Source: Mycoplasmopsis mustelae
Lineage (GTDB): Bacteria; Bacillota_I; Bacilli_A; Mycoplasmatales; Metamycoplasmataceae
DNA: 33,840 bases
NCBI RefSeq assembly: GCF_004365095.1
Contig: NZ_SOCN01000005.1
Location: forward strand, 1-33,840
Direction: 5' to 3'
The position numbers were made by a program, and so were the translations under genes. The notes under the pieces are model-generated. The model saw only the letters and a list, made by a program, of their open reading frames with translations, did not search any database and had not been told where the DNA came from. Shown here in pieces: positions 11,575 to 19,575 of this stretch (positions within the stretch are counted from its first letter, which is position 1; every line of letters begins with the position of its first letter).

Positions 11575-12255
11575 TTAGTCAATTTTTAATTGAGAAAGCA
11601 TAAAAATTGCTGCAGTCTCTGCTCTTAGAATTCTTTTGCCTAAACTAACTAAATGCACTTTATTTTCTCTAGCTTTAGTAATTTCCAAGTCTGAAAACCC
11701 GCCCTCAGGCCCAACTAAAAACATCACATCAATTTTGATTGATTGTGGAATTTGTTCACTAATCAATAATTTTTCGTGCGATAAATATTTAGTTAAATTT
11801 TGTTGTTGAATAACATCATCGAATTTTTTAAGTTCTAAAAGTTCAGGAATTTTATTACGAAATGATTGTTCTGCTGCGTTTTGAATAATAGTCTTAAAGC
11901 GTTGTATTCTTTTTTGATATTTTTGATATTGATATAATTCACCGTTTGTATAATCGGTTAGCATTGGTTGGATTTCACTCACACCCAATTCTACCGCTTT
12001 TTGTAACAATCATTCAAAACGTTCATATTTAATTAAAGCCACCGCTAAAATAACTTTATTATTTCGTTCGTTATTTAATCTTAATTTTTTAATTATTTTA
12101 GCCTTTTCAAATTCTAGCACACACTCATAAAATTCTTCCTGATAAACACAAATAAAAGGTTTGTCATTGACGCGAATTACCCTTAAATGTTTAAGAGTGT
12201 CATTATTTAAAATAAAATAATTATCTTGTTTTTTAGAAACAAAAAATCTATTCAT
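11575..12255 (-). CDS. rsmE: 16S rRNA m3U1498 methyltransferase
   Basis: A 226-residue SPOUT-fold enzyme that methylates N3 of U1498 in 16S rRNA using S-adenosylmethionine. It begins MNRFFV and has the substrate motif LRVIRVNDK. The knot region is LVGPEGGFSDLE followed by LGKRILRAETAA, both diagnostic of RsmE. TGA just before 12009 is Trp. The length is slightly short of the usual 235-245. The ATG at 12255 overlaps the end of the HNH endonuclease gene by eight bases and no Shine-Dalgarno is visible, so translation probably depends on coupling. This fits a gene whose original neighbour was replaced when the restriction genes arrived. Confidence 0.93.
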
Positions 12256-13465
12256 ATATACCAAACATTCTACGTTTGTGCTTATCGATGTTCGATTTAA
12301 ATGATTTCGTGAATATAATAGATAAACCTTTTTCAAACTCTTTATCATGGTTAGGACAAAACAAAAAACCATTATCACCATTTGTAGTTAATTTAAAAGC
12401 CTCATTATATGTTATATTACCTTTTTTAAATTCATTTTGTATATCAATATGTCTATAAATATGAGAAATAATTAAATTGTCAGCGATATTATAATCGCAA
12501 GCAAAACATTCATCAACATTTAGAATTTCATTGTATTTTTTATAAATATTCGCTTTTAGCAATTTTTGGTTTCTTAATAAAAAGTTATTTTTATTATTTA
12601 TATTTAAATCTAAATTATCTTCAACAAAAATTGAATCATTGCGATCTTTTCCTTGAAATATAAAACCTAAGTTATTGATTTCAGTCATAATTTTTGATGA
12701 TATTTTGTCATCATTTAGCAATCAAAAATTTAATGTTTTATTTTTTTCATCATCAGTTAGTTTTGATAAAACCTTACAAGTTAATAATGTGTCTTGCCTA
12801 TTTGCTCCATCTAATTTAGCATAAACATCTACAAAAATATAACCATCATTTTTTTGATACTCAATAATAATAGATTTATTTATCTTGTTCTTTTGTCTTA
12901 ATAAATTTTTTTCCTTTATATATTCAACTAAATTTATTTTTTCCTTATATGCATTTAAAACTTCCGTAAATTTGTTATCTAATATAAGCATCATTGATTT
13001 TGTAATTTGAAAATCCATAAAAACAAGTTGTTTAATATCAGATTTAATAGATTCTGAAATATTTACTTTAAAATTCCTTTTATCTTTCAAGTTCATTCAA
13101 TCAATAGGATTTAATGCTATAAATATCTCTTTGATATTTGTTTTTGTTTCATATTGCTTTAGTATTGGTAGTGAATTTTGTTTAATAAACGTATTTCTAC
13201 TTTTTGTTCGAAAATTATTTCCTAATTTTTGAGTAAAATATACCAAATAATTATTATTTTGAATTACCAATCCTTGATACTTTAAATCCTCAAATTTTCA
13301 ATCAAAATATGTGTCTATTTTATCTTGAATCAAGTTATTATAAACTAATGTATCTATAATAATATCTTTTAAATTTTCAGAGGTTTTATTCTCATCGTTT
13401 TTTTGAAGTTCATTAAGTAACGTATCGAATCAATTTTTAGAAAGAAGAATCTTTATTTTTTTCAA
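12248..13465 (-). CDS. HNH-type restriction endonuclease (predicted, Type II)
   Basis: A 405-residue protein directly after a DNA methyltransferase gene. The N-terminal ~310 residues are Lys/Asn-rich with no motif I recognise; such parts carry target recognition. The C-terminal part is an HNH domain: CFAC (Cys320, Cys323), LIISHI with His335, Asn365 in NGDNGFLFCPNHD, and Cys370/His373. The four Cys/His residues would bind zinc, as in HNH restriction enzymes. The start is uncertain. TTG at 13465, two bases after the methyltransferase stop, is the nearest accepted start; an ATA at 13471 is better placed relative to GGAAAGG. At least three TGA codons read as Trp keep the frame. The Lys/Asn-rich composition is unlike the rsmE and ABC-F neighbours and suggests transfer as an R-M unit. 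Confidence 0.75.
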
Positions 13466-13467
13466 TT

Positions 13468-14139
13468 TTATGTATATTCCTTTCCGTCTTTTTTATAATC
13501 AACACCTTTTCATACCTGAATATCTTTATCAAATAAATCATTTGCTATTCACATACTTGCAAATGATGGTCGTTGTAAGTTCATTACATCGTAATTTAAA
13601 TAATCCTTAGTAAAACACATTCTTCGTTTGAGATGCACATATTGCACTCGTTTAAATTTTTGTAAAAAATCACAAAATTTTTCACTATTTAGTGCTTGTA
13701 TACCAAATATTAAGACTCAAGGTTTATTAAATTCTAAAAGTCTTTTTAATAAATTATGTTTATTACGAAACGGCGGATTACTTACAATAATATCTCAATG
13801 TTTACTAGGTTGATATTGATAAAAGTCCTGTCCGTCAAAAATATGTGAAGACAAAACTTTATAACCATTCTTTTTAAAAATAGTCACAAAATTAGAAGTA
13901 GGTAAATCAAAAGGACATCAAATTACTTTGTCTTTTGGTATTTTAGCATTATCAATAAAAAATTGTATATCTTCTTTAGTGGTATATCATTCATCATCAT
14001 TTGCATACCTAAATGCTTTAGTAATGTCATTTTTACCACGATCAATACTTGATAAGACATATTCTTTAACAAAACTGATATTTTGTGCAACATTTTCTTG
14101 GTTTTCTAAATTTTGCAAGACTTGTTTAATTAATTTCAT
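13468..14139 (-). CDS. DNA adenine methyltransferase of an R-M system
   Basis: A 223-residue protein with the catalytic motif SNPPF (Asn121-Phe124) of amino-methyltransferases acting on adenine N6 or cytosine N4. The order DEWYTTKEDI, KVIWCPFDLPTSNF, HWDIIVSNPPF, KPWVLIFGIQAL resembles the EcoRI-type methylase family, where a DEFYT element leads and the usual FxGxG motif I is replaced by a Cys-containing segment; adenine N6 is therefore more likely. It follows the ABC-F stop by seven bases, has AAGGAAT before its ATG, and is followed at once by the HNH gene. TGA codons are Trp. In a Type II system it would protect host sites from the partner nuclease. The recognition sequence cannot be read from the protein. 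Confidence 0.8.
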
Positions 14140-14146
14140 AAATTCC

Positions 14147-15766
14147 TTAATTCTCTAACATTACTTCCTCATATTCTTCTAAACTACCACGGAATAAGAA
14201 GCTTTTTGTTGGCGACTGTAGTTCTAAAATTATGTCAGCACATTGATTCACAAATGCTCGGTTATACGTTGTAAAAATTGCTCCACCTTTATAGTTTTTA
14301 ACTCCTTCAATTACTGAATCGATACTTTCAGCATCAAGGTGATCAAGTGGCTGATCTAAAATAATGAAATTAGATTCTAAAAGCATCATTCTCGAGAACA
14401 TCAAACGCGCTTTTTCTCCCCCACTAGTTACAGCAACTTTTTTAAATACAGAATCATTACTAAATAACATTCTTCCTAAAAAACCGCGCATTCTGGCGTC
14501 ATCATTTTCTTTATTTTCTTTTTCTTTATTTAATAAAGGTCACTTTGAAATTCATTCTAAAATATTTTCATCATTTTGAAAGTATTTTGAATTATCATTC
14601 GGAAAATAACTAGTGGTAATAGTTTGACCCCATTGAACACTACCTTTAGTAGGTTGTTTTTCTCCTACTAAGCATTGTAATAAGCGAGTTTTGGCAATAT
14701 CATCATCACCTACTATAACCATTTTTTCACCAGGACGCAAGGTAAATGAAACATTTTCAAATAAGGTTTCACCATTTTCGTTGATATAAGTTAAATCTTC
14801 TACAGTTAAAATTTGTTTTCCGTGATCACGGTTCATATCTCAACGCACATATGGATATTTACGATTTGATGGTTTAATTTCATCTAAACTAATTTTTTCC
14901 AATGCTTTTTTACGACTTGTAGCTTGTTTAGACTTCGATGCGTTAGCACTAAAACGAGCAATAAAATCCTTTAATTTTTCAATTTGTGCTTCTTTTTTAA
15001 GATTACTTTGTTTCATCATTTCGCGAGCTAATTCTGATGATTGTTTTCAAAAACTATAGTTTCCGGTATAAATTTTTGCCTCATTATAATCAATATCTAC
15101 AATATGAGTACATATTGAATCCAAAAAATCACTATCATGGCTTACTACGATAACAACATTTTGATAGTCAATTAAAAAGTTTTCTAGCCATTTAATAGAA
15201 CGTAAATCAAGGTGGTTGGTCGGTTCATCCATTATTAAAATATCAGGGTTACCAAACAACGCTTTAGCTAATAAAACCTTAATTTTTTGGTTTGCAGTTA
15301 ATTGAGACATTGCAACATTTCATTTTTCTTTAGGAATTGCTAAATTACTAAGTAATTCTTGTGCGTCATTTTCAGCAGTTCATCCACCTAATTCTCCGTA
15401 TTTATCCTCTAATTCGCCGGCTCTAGTATAATCTTCCATTGTTGCATCTGGATTTGCATAAATTGCATTTTTTTCTTCCAAAACTGCGTATAAATCAGTG
15501 TTTCCCATAATAACAACATCTGTGACATTATAATTATCGTAAGCGTTGTGATCCTGGCTCAAAACTGAAATTCTTTTATTTTTCTCTTTTAAAATTTGGC
15601 CCGAACTTGGTTCAATTTGACCTGAAATAATTTTTAAAAATGTTGATTTACCTGCACCATTTGCACCAATAACACCATAAGTATTACCTTCAGTAAATTT
15701 TAAATTAACATTTTCAAATAATTTTTTATCACTAAAAATTTTGCTTAAATTTTGTATTTCTATCAT
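14147..15766 (-). CDS. ABC-F family ATPase (YbiT/EttA-like ribosome factor)
   Basis: A 539-residue soluble protein with two ATP-binding domains and no membrane segment, so an ABC-F translation factor, not a transporter. Domain 1 has Walker A GANGAGKST and Walker B LIMDEPTNHLD with catalytic Glu181, but its signature is LTANQ (156-160) instead of LSGGQ. A Lys-rich linker (about 230-290) fits the ribosome-contacting P-site tRNA interaction motif. Domain 2 has a drifted Walker A (GDDDIAKT), an intact SGGEK signature and Walker B FIILDQPLDHLD, where Gln472 replaces the catalytic Glu. SD AAGGGG precedes the ATG. Four TGA codons join the pieces. It heads the transcript that continues into the R-M genes and rsmE. 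Members of this family tune elongation or protect ribosomes from antibiotics; which applies here is unknown. Confidence 0.93.
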
Positions 15767-15786
15767 TATTTACCCCTTATTGTCCC

Positions 15787-15897
15787 TTAAAATTTAAAAA
15801 AACCTTCGTAAATGAAGGCTATTGACAATCAAAGCATATACACACTCGATGTCGGCTCTTATAGTATTCTACCTTATTTTTTAAAAAAGAAGAGCAA
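15787..15897 (-). promoter_or_regulatory. ABC-F leader: promoter, 16-residue leader ORF and intrinsic terminator
   Basis: On the minus strand a possible promoter (TTGCTC at 15897-15892, TAGAAT at 15871-15866) is followed by a short ORF at 15837-15787. It encodes MLWLSIAFIYEGFFKF (TGA as Trp). The 3' half of that ORF overlaps an intrinsic terminator: AGCCTTC and GAAGGTT (15820-15801, one G-T pair) around ATTTAC, with seven T residues that begin in the 3' arm (15802-15796). The ABC-F ATG lies 30 bases beyond. Leader ORFs overlapping a terminator are a known way to control antibiotic-responsive ABC-F genes. The terminator is clear; use of the short ORF is inferred because its Shine-Dalgarno is weak. 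Confidence 0.55.
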
Positions 15898-15955
15898 TAT
15901 CTATAAATACTTATTTTTTGAAGCAAAATATCGAAATATTTTTTTAATTAAATTT

Positions 15956-16014
15956 ATGCAAATTTTGCATACTTTTATAAATTAATTTTATAAAAATTCA
16001 ATCATAAAAGTATG
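15956..16014. repeat. inverted repeats upstream of the first Vlp-like gene
   Basis: A 15-base perfect palindrome-like element (ATGCAAA-T-TTTGCAT, 15956-15970) adjoins an 11-bp inverted repeat CATACTTTTAT (15968-15978) / ATAAAAGTATG (16004-16014) with a 25-base loop. No gene lies between 15900 and 16255, which otherwise holds the promoter of the lipoprotein gene. The elements may be an operator or a recombination remnant. Confidence 0.5.
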
Positions 16015-16043
16015 AAATTCAACTTTTTTGCCTACGCCATAGC

Positions 16044-16066
16044 AAAAAAAAAAAAAAAAATACAAT
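16044..16066 (+). promoter_or_regulatory. phase-variable promoter: A17 tract next to the -10 box
   Basis: Seventeen consecutive A residues (16044-16060) run directly into TACAAT (16061-16066), a good -10 box. In Mycoplasma hyorhinis the vlp genes are switched on and off by length changes of a poly-A tract at exactly this place, between the -35 region and the -10. The tract and box are seen; switching is inferred from that known system. The lipoprotein start codon is about 190 bases downstream. Confidence 0.72.
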
Positions 16067-16255
16067 ATTTTATTAAGTATATTATTAATTCTTTTTTTAT
16101 ATAATAATTCCTGGTAATTTATTCTCACTTTTGGTGTTGATAATTTGCTATATCAAGTTAGTAAAACTAAACTTAACTAACTTATCTTAATATAAATTAA
16201 TATTAAAATAAATATTATTATATTATGAATATAATTTCAGAAAGGAATATAAGAA

Positions 16256-16834
16256 ATGAAATTAAAAAGATGATTATTAGGTTCTGCTAGTATTTTAGCA
16301 GCAGTTTCAACGATTGCCATCGCAGCTGCTTGTGGAACTGAATCGAAAAAAGAAACACCTACTGACGGTCAAGGACAACAATCAGGTGGAAGTCAACAAA
16401 CTCCTGGTACAGGTAGTGGAACAACTTCGACTGGAAGCCAACAAACTCCTAGTACAGGTAGTGGAACAACTGCAACCGGAACTCAAGGAGAAAAATCAGC
16501 AGAGCAAAAAACTCCAGGAACAAGTAGTGAAACAACAACAACAACAGGAACAACCGGAGCTGGTAGTGATCAAGGAAGTAAACAACCAAATACAAGTTCA
16601 GCAGATTCTACCGGAACCCAAAACACAGCAACAGATGGTTCTAGTCAAAAAACAGAATCTACATCAACTAGCGGTCAAGAGCAAACATCTAGTACAAGTT
16701 CAGAAAATTCTACAGCAAAGCAAACTACATCATCAGATAGTTCAAGTGGAGAGACAAAACCTGCAGCAACTAGTGAGACTACAACAACAACTACAACAGC
16801 AACAGAAAGTGGTTCTCAAGCAAAAGCTTCATAA
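16256..16834 (+). CDS. Vlp-like variable surface lipoprotein 1
   Basis: A 192-residue lipoprotein. The signal peptide (MKLKRWLLGSASILAAVS...) ends in a lipobox AAAC, so Cys26 would be lipid-modified and the chain exposed outside. Everything after it is low-complexity Thr/Ser/Gln/Gly/Glu without hydrophobic segments, as in mycoplasma variable lipoproteins. GSQQTPGTGSGTTST and GSQQTPSTGSGTTAT are two tandem copies of a 15-residue unit (16388-16477). The frame was chosen because it starts at ATG 16256 with a signal peptide and uses TGA (16271) as Trp; a second frame is also open over most of the gene but has no signal. AAAGGA lies about ten bases ahead of the ATG. Expression is probably switched by the A17 tract. 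It shares its start module with the next gene. Confidence 0.87.
16388..16477 (+). repeat. tandem 45-bp coding repeat (2 copies)
   Basis: Two adjacent 45-base units encode GSQQTPxTGSGTTxT, differing at only a few bases. Gene 2 (from 16951) has one copy in the same position. Such in-frame units typically change number by slippage or recombination and alter surface protein length. Confidence 0.85.
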
Positions 16835-16866
16835 TTAAATTTTAATTTATTAATAAAATATTTTAA

Positions 16867-16895
16867 ATGTCTATGTGTTTTATATAGACATTTTT
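16867..16895 (+). terminator. terminator of lipoprotein gene 1
   Basis: ATGTCTAT (16867-16874) and ATAGACAT (16884-16891) form an eight-pair stem with a nine-base loop, followed by a T-run. It separates the two lipoprotein genes, so gene 2 needs its own promoter; TACAAT at 16906-16911 is a candidate -10 and has no poly-A tract beside it. Confidence 0.8.
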
Positions 16896-16950
16896 CTTAA
16901 ATTATGTACAATTATTAATATATTAATTTATAAAACAAAAAGAGGTATTG

Positions 16951-17580
16951 ATGAAATTAAAAAAAATAATTTTAGGTTCTTTTAGTGTCTTAACATCTAT
17001 TCCAATGCTTGCCATTGCTGTTGCTTGTGGAACTGAATCTAAAAAAGAAACACCTAATGACGGTCAAGGACAACAATCAGGCGGAAGTCAACAAACTCCT
17101 GGTACAGGTAGTGGTACAACTTCGACCGAAACTCAAGGAGAAAAATCAGCAGAGCAACAATCACTGAGAACAGAAACCCAAAAAACTCAAAATGCCGACG
17201 AAGGTGGTAGTCAGCAAAACAAAACAAACACACAATCATCAACTTTAAATATTACAAATACTAAAAAGATAGTAACAAAAGAAGAATATTTGCAAAAAAT
17301 AAAAAGTGCTACCACTCATTTAGTAAATAACATTTCAAAACTCACAGGTACATCAATTCCAGAAGAACAAAAAGCAGCAATAAATGAATATCTTGAAAAT
17401 AATATAAAATTTATTAATTCTTTTATTAAAGATATTCCGGATAATTTTGATTATAGTCCATATATTAAACTTCTGGATAAAATGGAAAACGCAAGGAGTT
17501 TATCAGATATACAAAACATATTACAAGATTTACCTAAATTACTTAATATACAGCACTTTAATTCAGAAAATACAAAATAA
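16951..17580 (+). CDS. Vlp-like surface lipoprotein 2
   Basis: A 209-residue lipoprotein with lipobox AVAC (Cys26) and a post-signal module almost identical to that of lipoprotein 1: CGTESKKETPNDGQGQQ, one GSQQTPGTGSGTTST unit and TQGEKSAEQ. After about residue 85 it differs completely. The C-terminal ~110 residues (from KIVTKEEYLQKI) are a helical, Lys/Asn/Ile-rich domain of the kind found at the end of longer mycoplasma lipoproteins. AGAGG is five bases before the ATG at 16951; the TTG at 16948 is an unlikely start. The two genes look like a duplication whose distal parts were exchanged. Function is unknown; surface display and antigenic variation are inferred. Confidence 0.87.
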   Translation: MKLKKIILGSFSVLTSIPMLAIAVACGTESKKETPNDGQGQQSGGSQQTPGTGSGTTSTETQGEKSAEQQSLRTETQKTQNADEGGSQQNKTNTQSSTLNITNTKKIVTKEEYLQKIKSATTHLVNNISKLTGTSIPEEQKAAINEYLENNIKFINSFIKDIPDNFDYSPYIKLLDKMENARSLSDIQNILQDLPKLLNIQHFNSENTK

Positions 17581-17709
17581 GAATTTATAAAATAAATAAC
17601 AAAAAGTTAATTTATATATAATAAATAAACCAACTTTTTAAAAATTATTTATTGAAAAGTTTTCATAGAAAATAATACAATAAGATGATACTATTTTTCA
17701 AACAAATTA

Positions 17710-17925
17710 GGACGAAAGAATTATAGACGAAATTCAAAAATATTATGATCTCTTGATTTAGATTCCACTACCGCTATAACTTACACCACTCCATAGAAAG
17801 TTAAAAAAAAGAAACCAAACAAACCACATCACAGATGATACTCACAACCAATAGTTAAAAAAACTACTCTCAAAATATTATGTCGCTTTTTCGAGATCTC
17901 AAAAGAATTTACAACATATACATAA
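17710..17925 (+). pseudogene. possible degenerate transposase fragment
   Basis: One frame from 17710 to a TAA at 17923 stays open except for one internal TAG. It reads ILWSLDLDSTTAITYTTP, stop, KVKKKKPNKPHHRWYSQP and IVKKTTLKILCRFFEISKEF. The LDLDSTT segment followed by a Lys/His-rich stretch resembles the catalytic core of DDE transposases, but I cannot name an element and there are no inverted ends. The surrounding interval 17581-17941 otherwise holds no gene. It may be chance coding in AT-rich DNA. Confidence 0.25.
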
Positions 17926-17941
17926 AATCATTACATTCAAG

Positions 17942-17977
17942 ATAATAAAACAAGGACTTCCATCCTTGTTTTATTAT
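17942..17977. terminator. bidirectional terminator ending the F1-like operon
   Basis: A perfect 15-bp stem (17942-17956 with 17963-17977) surrounds a six-base loop, with A-rich and T-rich outer arms. It lies just after the last minus-strand gene of the F1-like operon and can also stop plus-strand transcripts from the lipoprotein region. Confidence 0.9.
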
Positions 17978-17984
17978 AATAATA

Positions 17985-18119
17985 TTAAGCAAATCTAACA
18001 ATAACTAATAAGATTAAAATAACAACCAAACCAACAACAAAACCGGTTCAAATCGGCCAATAAATTTTAACGTCACCTAAACAACTCATGAATTTTTTTT
18101 CATTTTTTGCTTCTTTCAT
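17985..18119 (-). CDS. 44-residue single-span membrane protein (F1-like operon)
   Basis: A very short gene at the end of the F1-like operon. A strong Shine-Dalgarno (AAGGGGG) precedes the ATG at 18119. The sequence starts with a charged MKEAKNEKKF, then CLGDVKIYWPIW, then one hydrophobic helix (TGFVVGLVVILILLVIVRF) and stops. One TGA is Trp. It lies 76 bases after the beta-like gene and just before the operon terminator. I do not recognise a family. Its position suggests a membrane component of the F1-like complex; it is far too short and lacks the Glu/Asp-bearing hairpin for an F0 c subunit. Confidence 0.72.
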
Positions 18120-18195
18120 TTTTCCCCCTTATTTGAACTTGTTAGATATTTAGATTTATATAAAGAATAAGTTATATAATTATAACATGACTATT

Positions 18196-19575
18196 TTATA
18201 ATCCTAATTCTTCATCAGTTGGAATTTGTAAGTTTGAACCTACATATTGAAAAATTTCAGGACTTTGTTTGATATATTTACCCTCTAAAATCCGAATTAC
18301 ACTATCAACAGTCTCTTCTAAAGGAACATATTGTCCCGGAGATTTAGTAAAGTGTTCTGTCATAAAAAAGTTTTGTGTAAAAAAGTTTTCTAATTGCAAG
18401 GCTTTTTTAACCACTGTTTTACTTTCTTCATCTAGTTCATCAAAACCTAAAATCAGAATAACATCCTCTAAATCTTTATAAGCCTTTAAAATCTTTTTAG
18501 TCTCTAAAATAGCATTAAAATGTTTTTTACCAAGGATTTTTTCATCTACTGAGTTAGATTGCGACGCGAGTGGATCAAAGGCCGGGAAAATGTTTTTAGC
18601 TGATTGTGCTCTTGATAAAACTAAACTTCCGTCAAGGTGGTTAAACACCGCTACAGCAGATGGATCAGATAAATCATCCATTGGTAAAAACATTGTTTGA
18701 AATGAAGTAATTGCTCCGTTTTCATTTTTATAAAGACGATCTTCAATATTTGCAACATCAGATTCTAAAGTTGATTGATAACCGCCTACTGATGGTTTTT
18801 TACCTAACGAAGCGCTTGTTTCATTTTCAGCTTGTACAAAACGGTAAATATTATCAATGAATAATAAGACATCTTGTTTTTCAACATCTCTTAAATATTC
18901 ACTTGAAGTAACTCCGATCGGTACAATTGACATACGTGCCCCAGGTGATTCGTTCATCTTAGAAATATACATCGCAGAGCGATCCATTAAACCAGAGCTT
19001 TCTAATTCGTTGTATAACTCAATTGCTTCTCTTGAACGCTCACCGGAACCAATAAAGACATTAGAAGTATTTAAACTACGTTTATTAATGTTAAAGATAA
19101 TTTCTTTCATTAAAACAGTTTTACCAACTCCGGCACCACCAAAAATACCAAGTTTATAACCTTTCACAATCGGCATAAAGAAATCTATGGCTTTTATTCC
19201 GGTTTCTACTAATTCAATTTCATTATTTAAATAACGATTTGGATTAATTGTAGAGTTCATTTCAATGTATTTTGGTTGATTTTGACGTTCAGGTAGTAAA
19301 GGCAGTCCGCGGAAAGAATAAATATTATTTAAAGAACCCAAACCAACTGGCACCATAAAACTTTTTTTAGTATTAACAACCGCATCATCAATCGAAATTT
19401 CTTGTGAGTTATAAATAATAATCGCACGCACAGTAGTATCGTTTAACACACGTTTTACTAATAAATATGTTTTATGATCATGCAATGTTAGTAATTGGTT
19501 AACTTCAGGTAGATTTTCTTTAGTAAACTCTATTTCAATTACATCAGAATATAAATTAATAATTTTCCCGTTCAT
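18196..19575 (-). CDS. F1-like ATPase beta-like (catalytic) subunit, type 3 cluster
   Basis: A 459-residue homologue of the catalytic F1 beta subunit. Walker A GGAGVGKT carries Lys152, GERSRE carries the general-base Glu179, and DVLLFIDNIYRF...GGYQSTLESDVA matches the Walker B and following loop of beta. The active site looks intact, so ATP hydrolysis is expected. The N-terminal beta barrel (MNGKIINLYSDVIEIEF) is divergent, as in the second and third F1-like ATPases of mycoplasmas. Its ATG overlaps the alpha-like stop by one base (TAATG). In known type 3 clusters this ATPase lacks a recognisable F0 (hence F1-like X0) and is linked to MIB-MIP function; that link is literature knowledge, not visible here. 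Confidence 0.93.
   Translation of the reverse strand: MNGKIINLYSDVIEIEFTKENLPEVNQLLTLHDHKTYLLVKRVLNDTTVRAIIIYNSQEISIDDAVVNTKKSFMVPVGLGSLNNIYSFRGLPLLPERQNQPKYIEMNSTINPNRYLNNEIELVETGIKAIDFFMPIVKGYKLGIFGGAGVGKTVLMKEIIFNINKRSLNTSNVFIGSGERSREAIELYNELESSGLMDRSAMYISKMNESPGARMSIVPIGVTSSEYLRDVEKQDVLLFIDNIYRFVQAENETSASLGKKPSVGGYQSTLESDVANIEDRLYKNENGAITSFQTMFLPMDDLSDPSAVAVFNHLDGSLVLSRAQSAKNIFPAFDPLASQSNSVDEKILGKKHFNAILETKKILKAYKDLEDVILILGFDELDEESKTVVKKALQLENFFTQNFFMTEHFTKSPGQYVPLEETVDSVIRILEGKYIKQSPEIFQYVGSNLQIPTDEELGL

Noticed and set aside
16314-16838. A 174-residue Gln/Lys/Val-rich open frame overlapping lipoprotein gene 1
   Set aside because: It is the out-of-frame reading of ACA/CAA/AGT-rich repeats. 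It has no signal peptide or ribosome binding site, and the true frame starts at 16256 with a lipobox.
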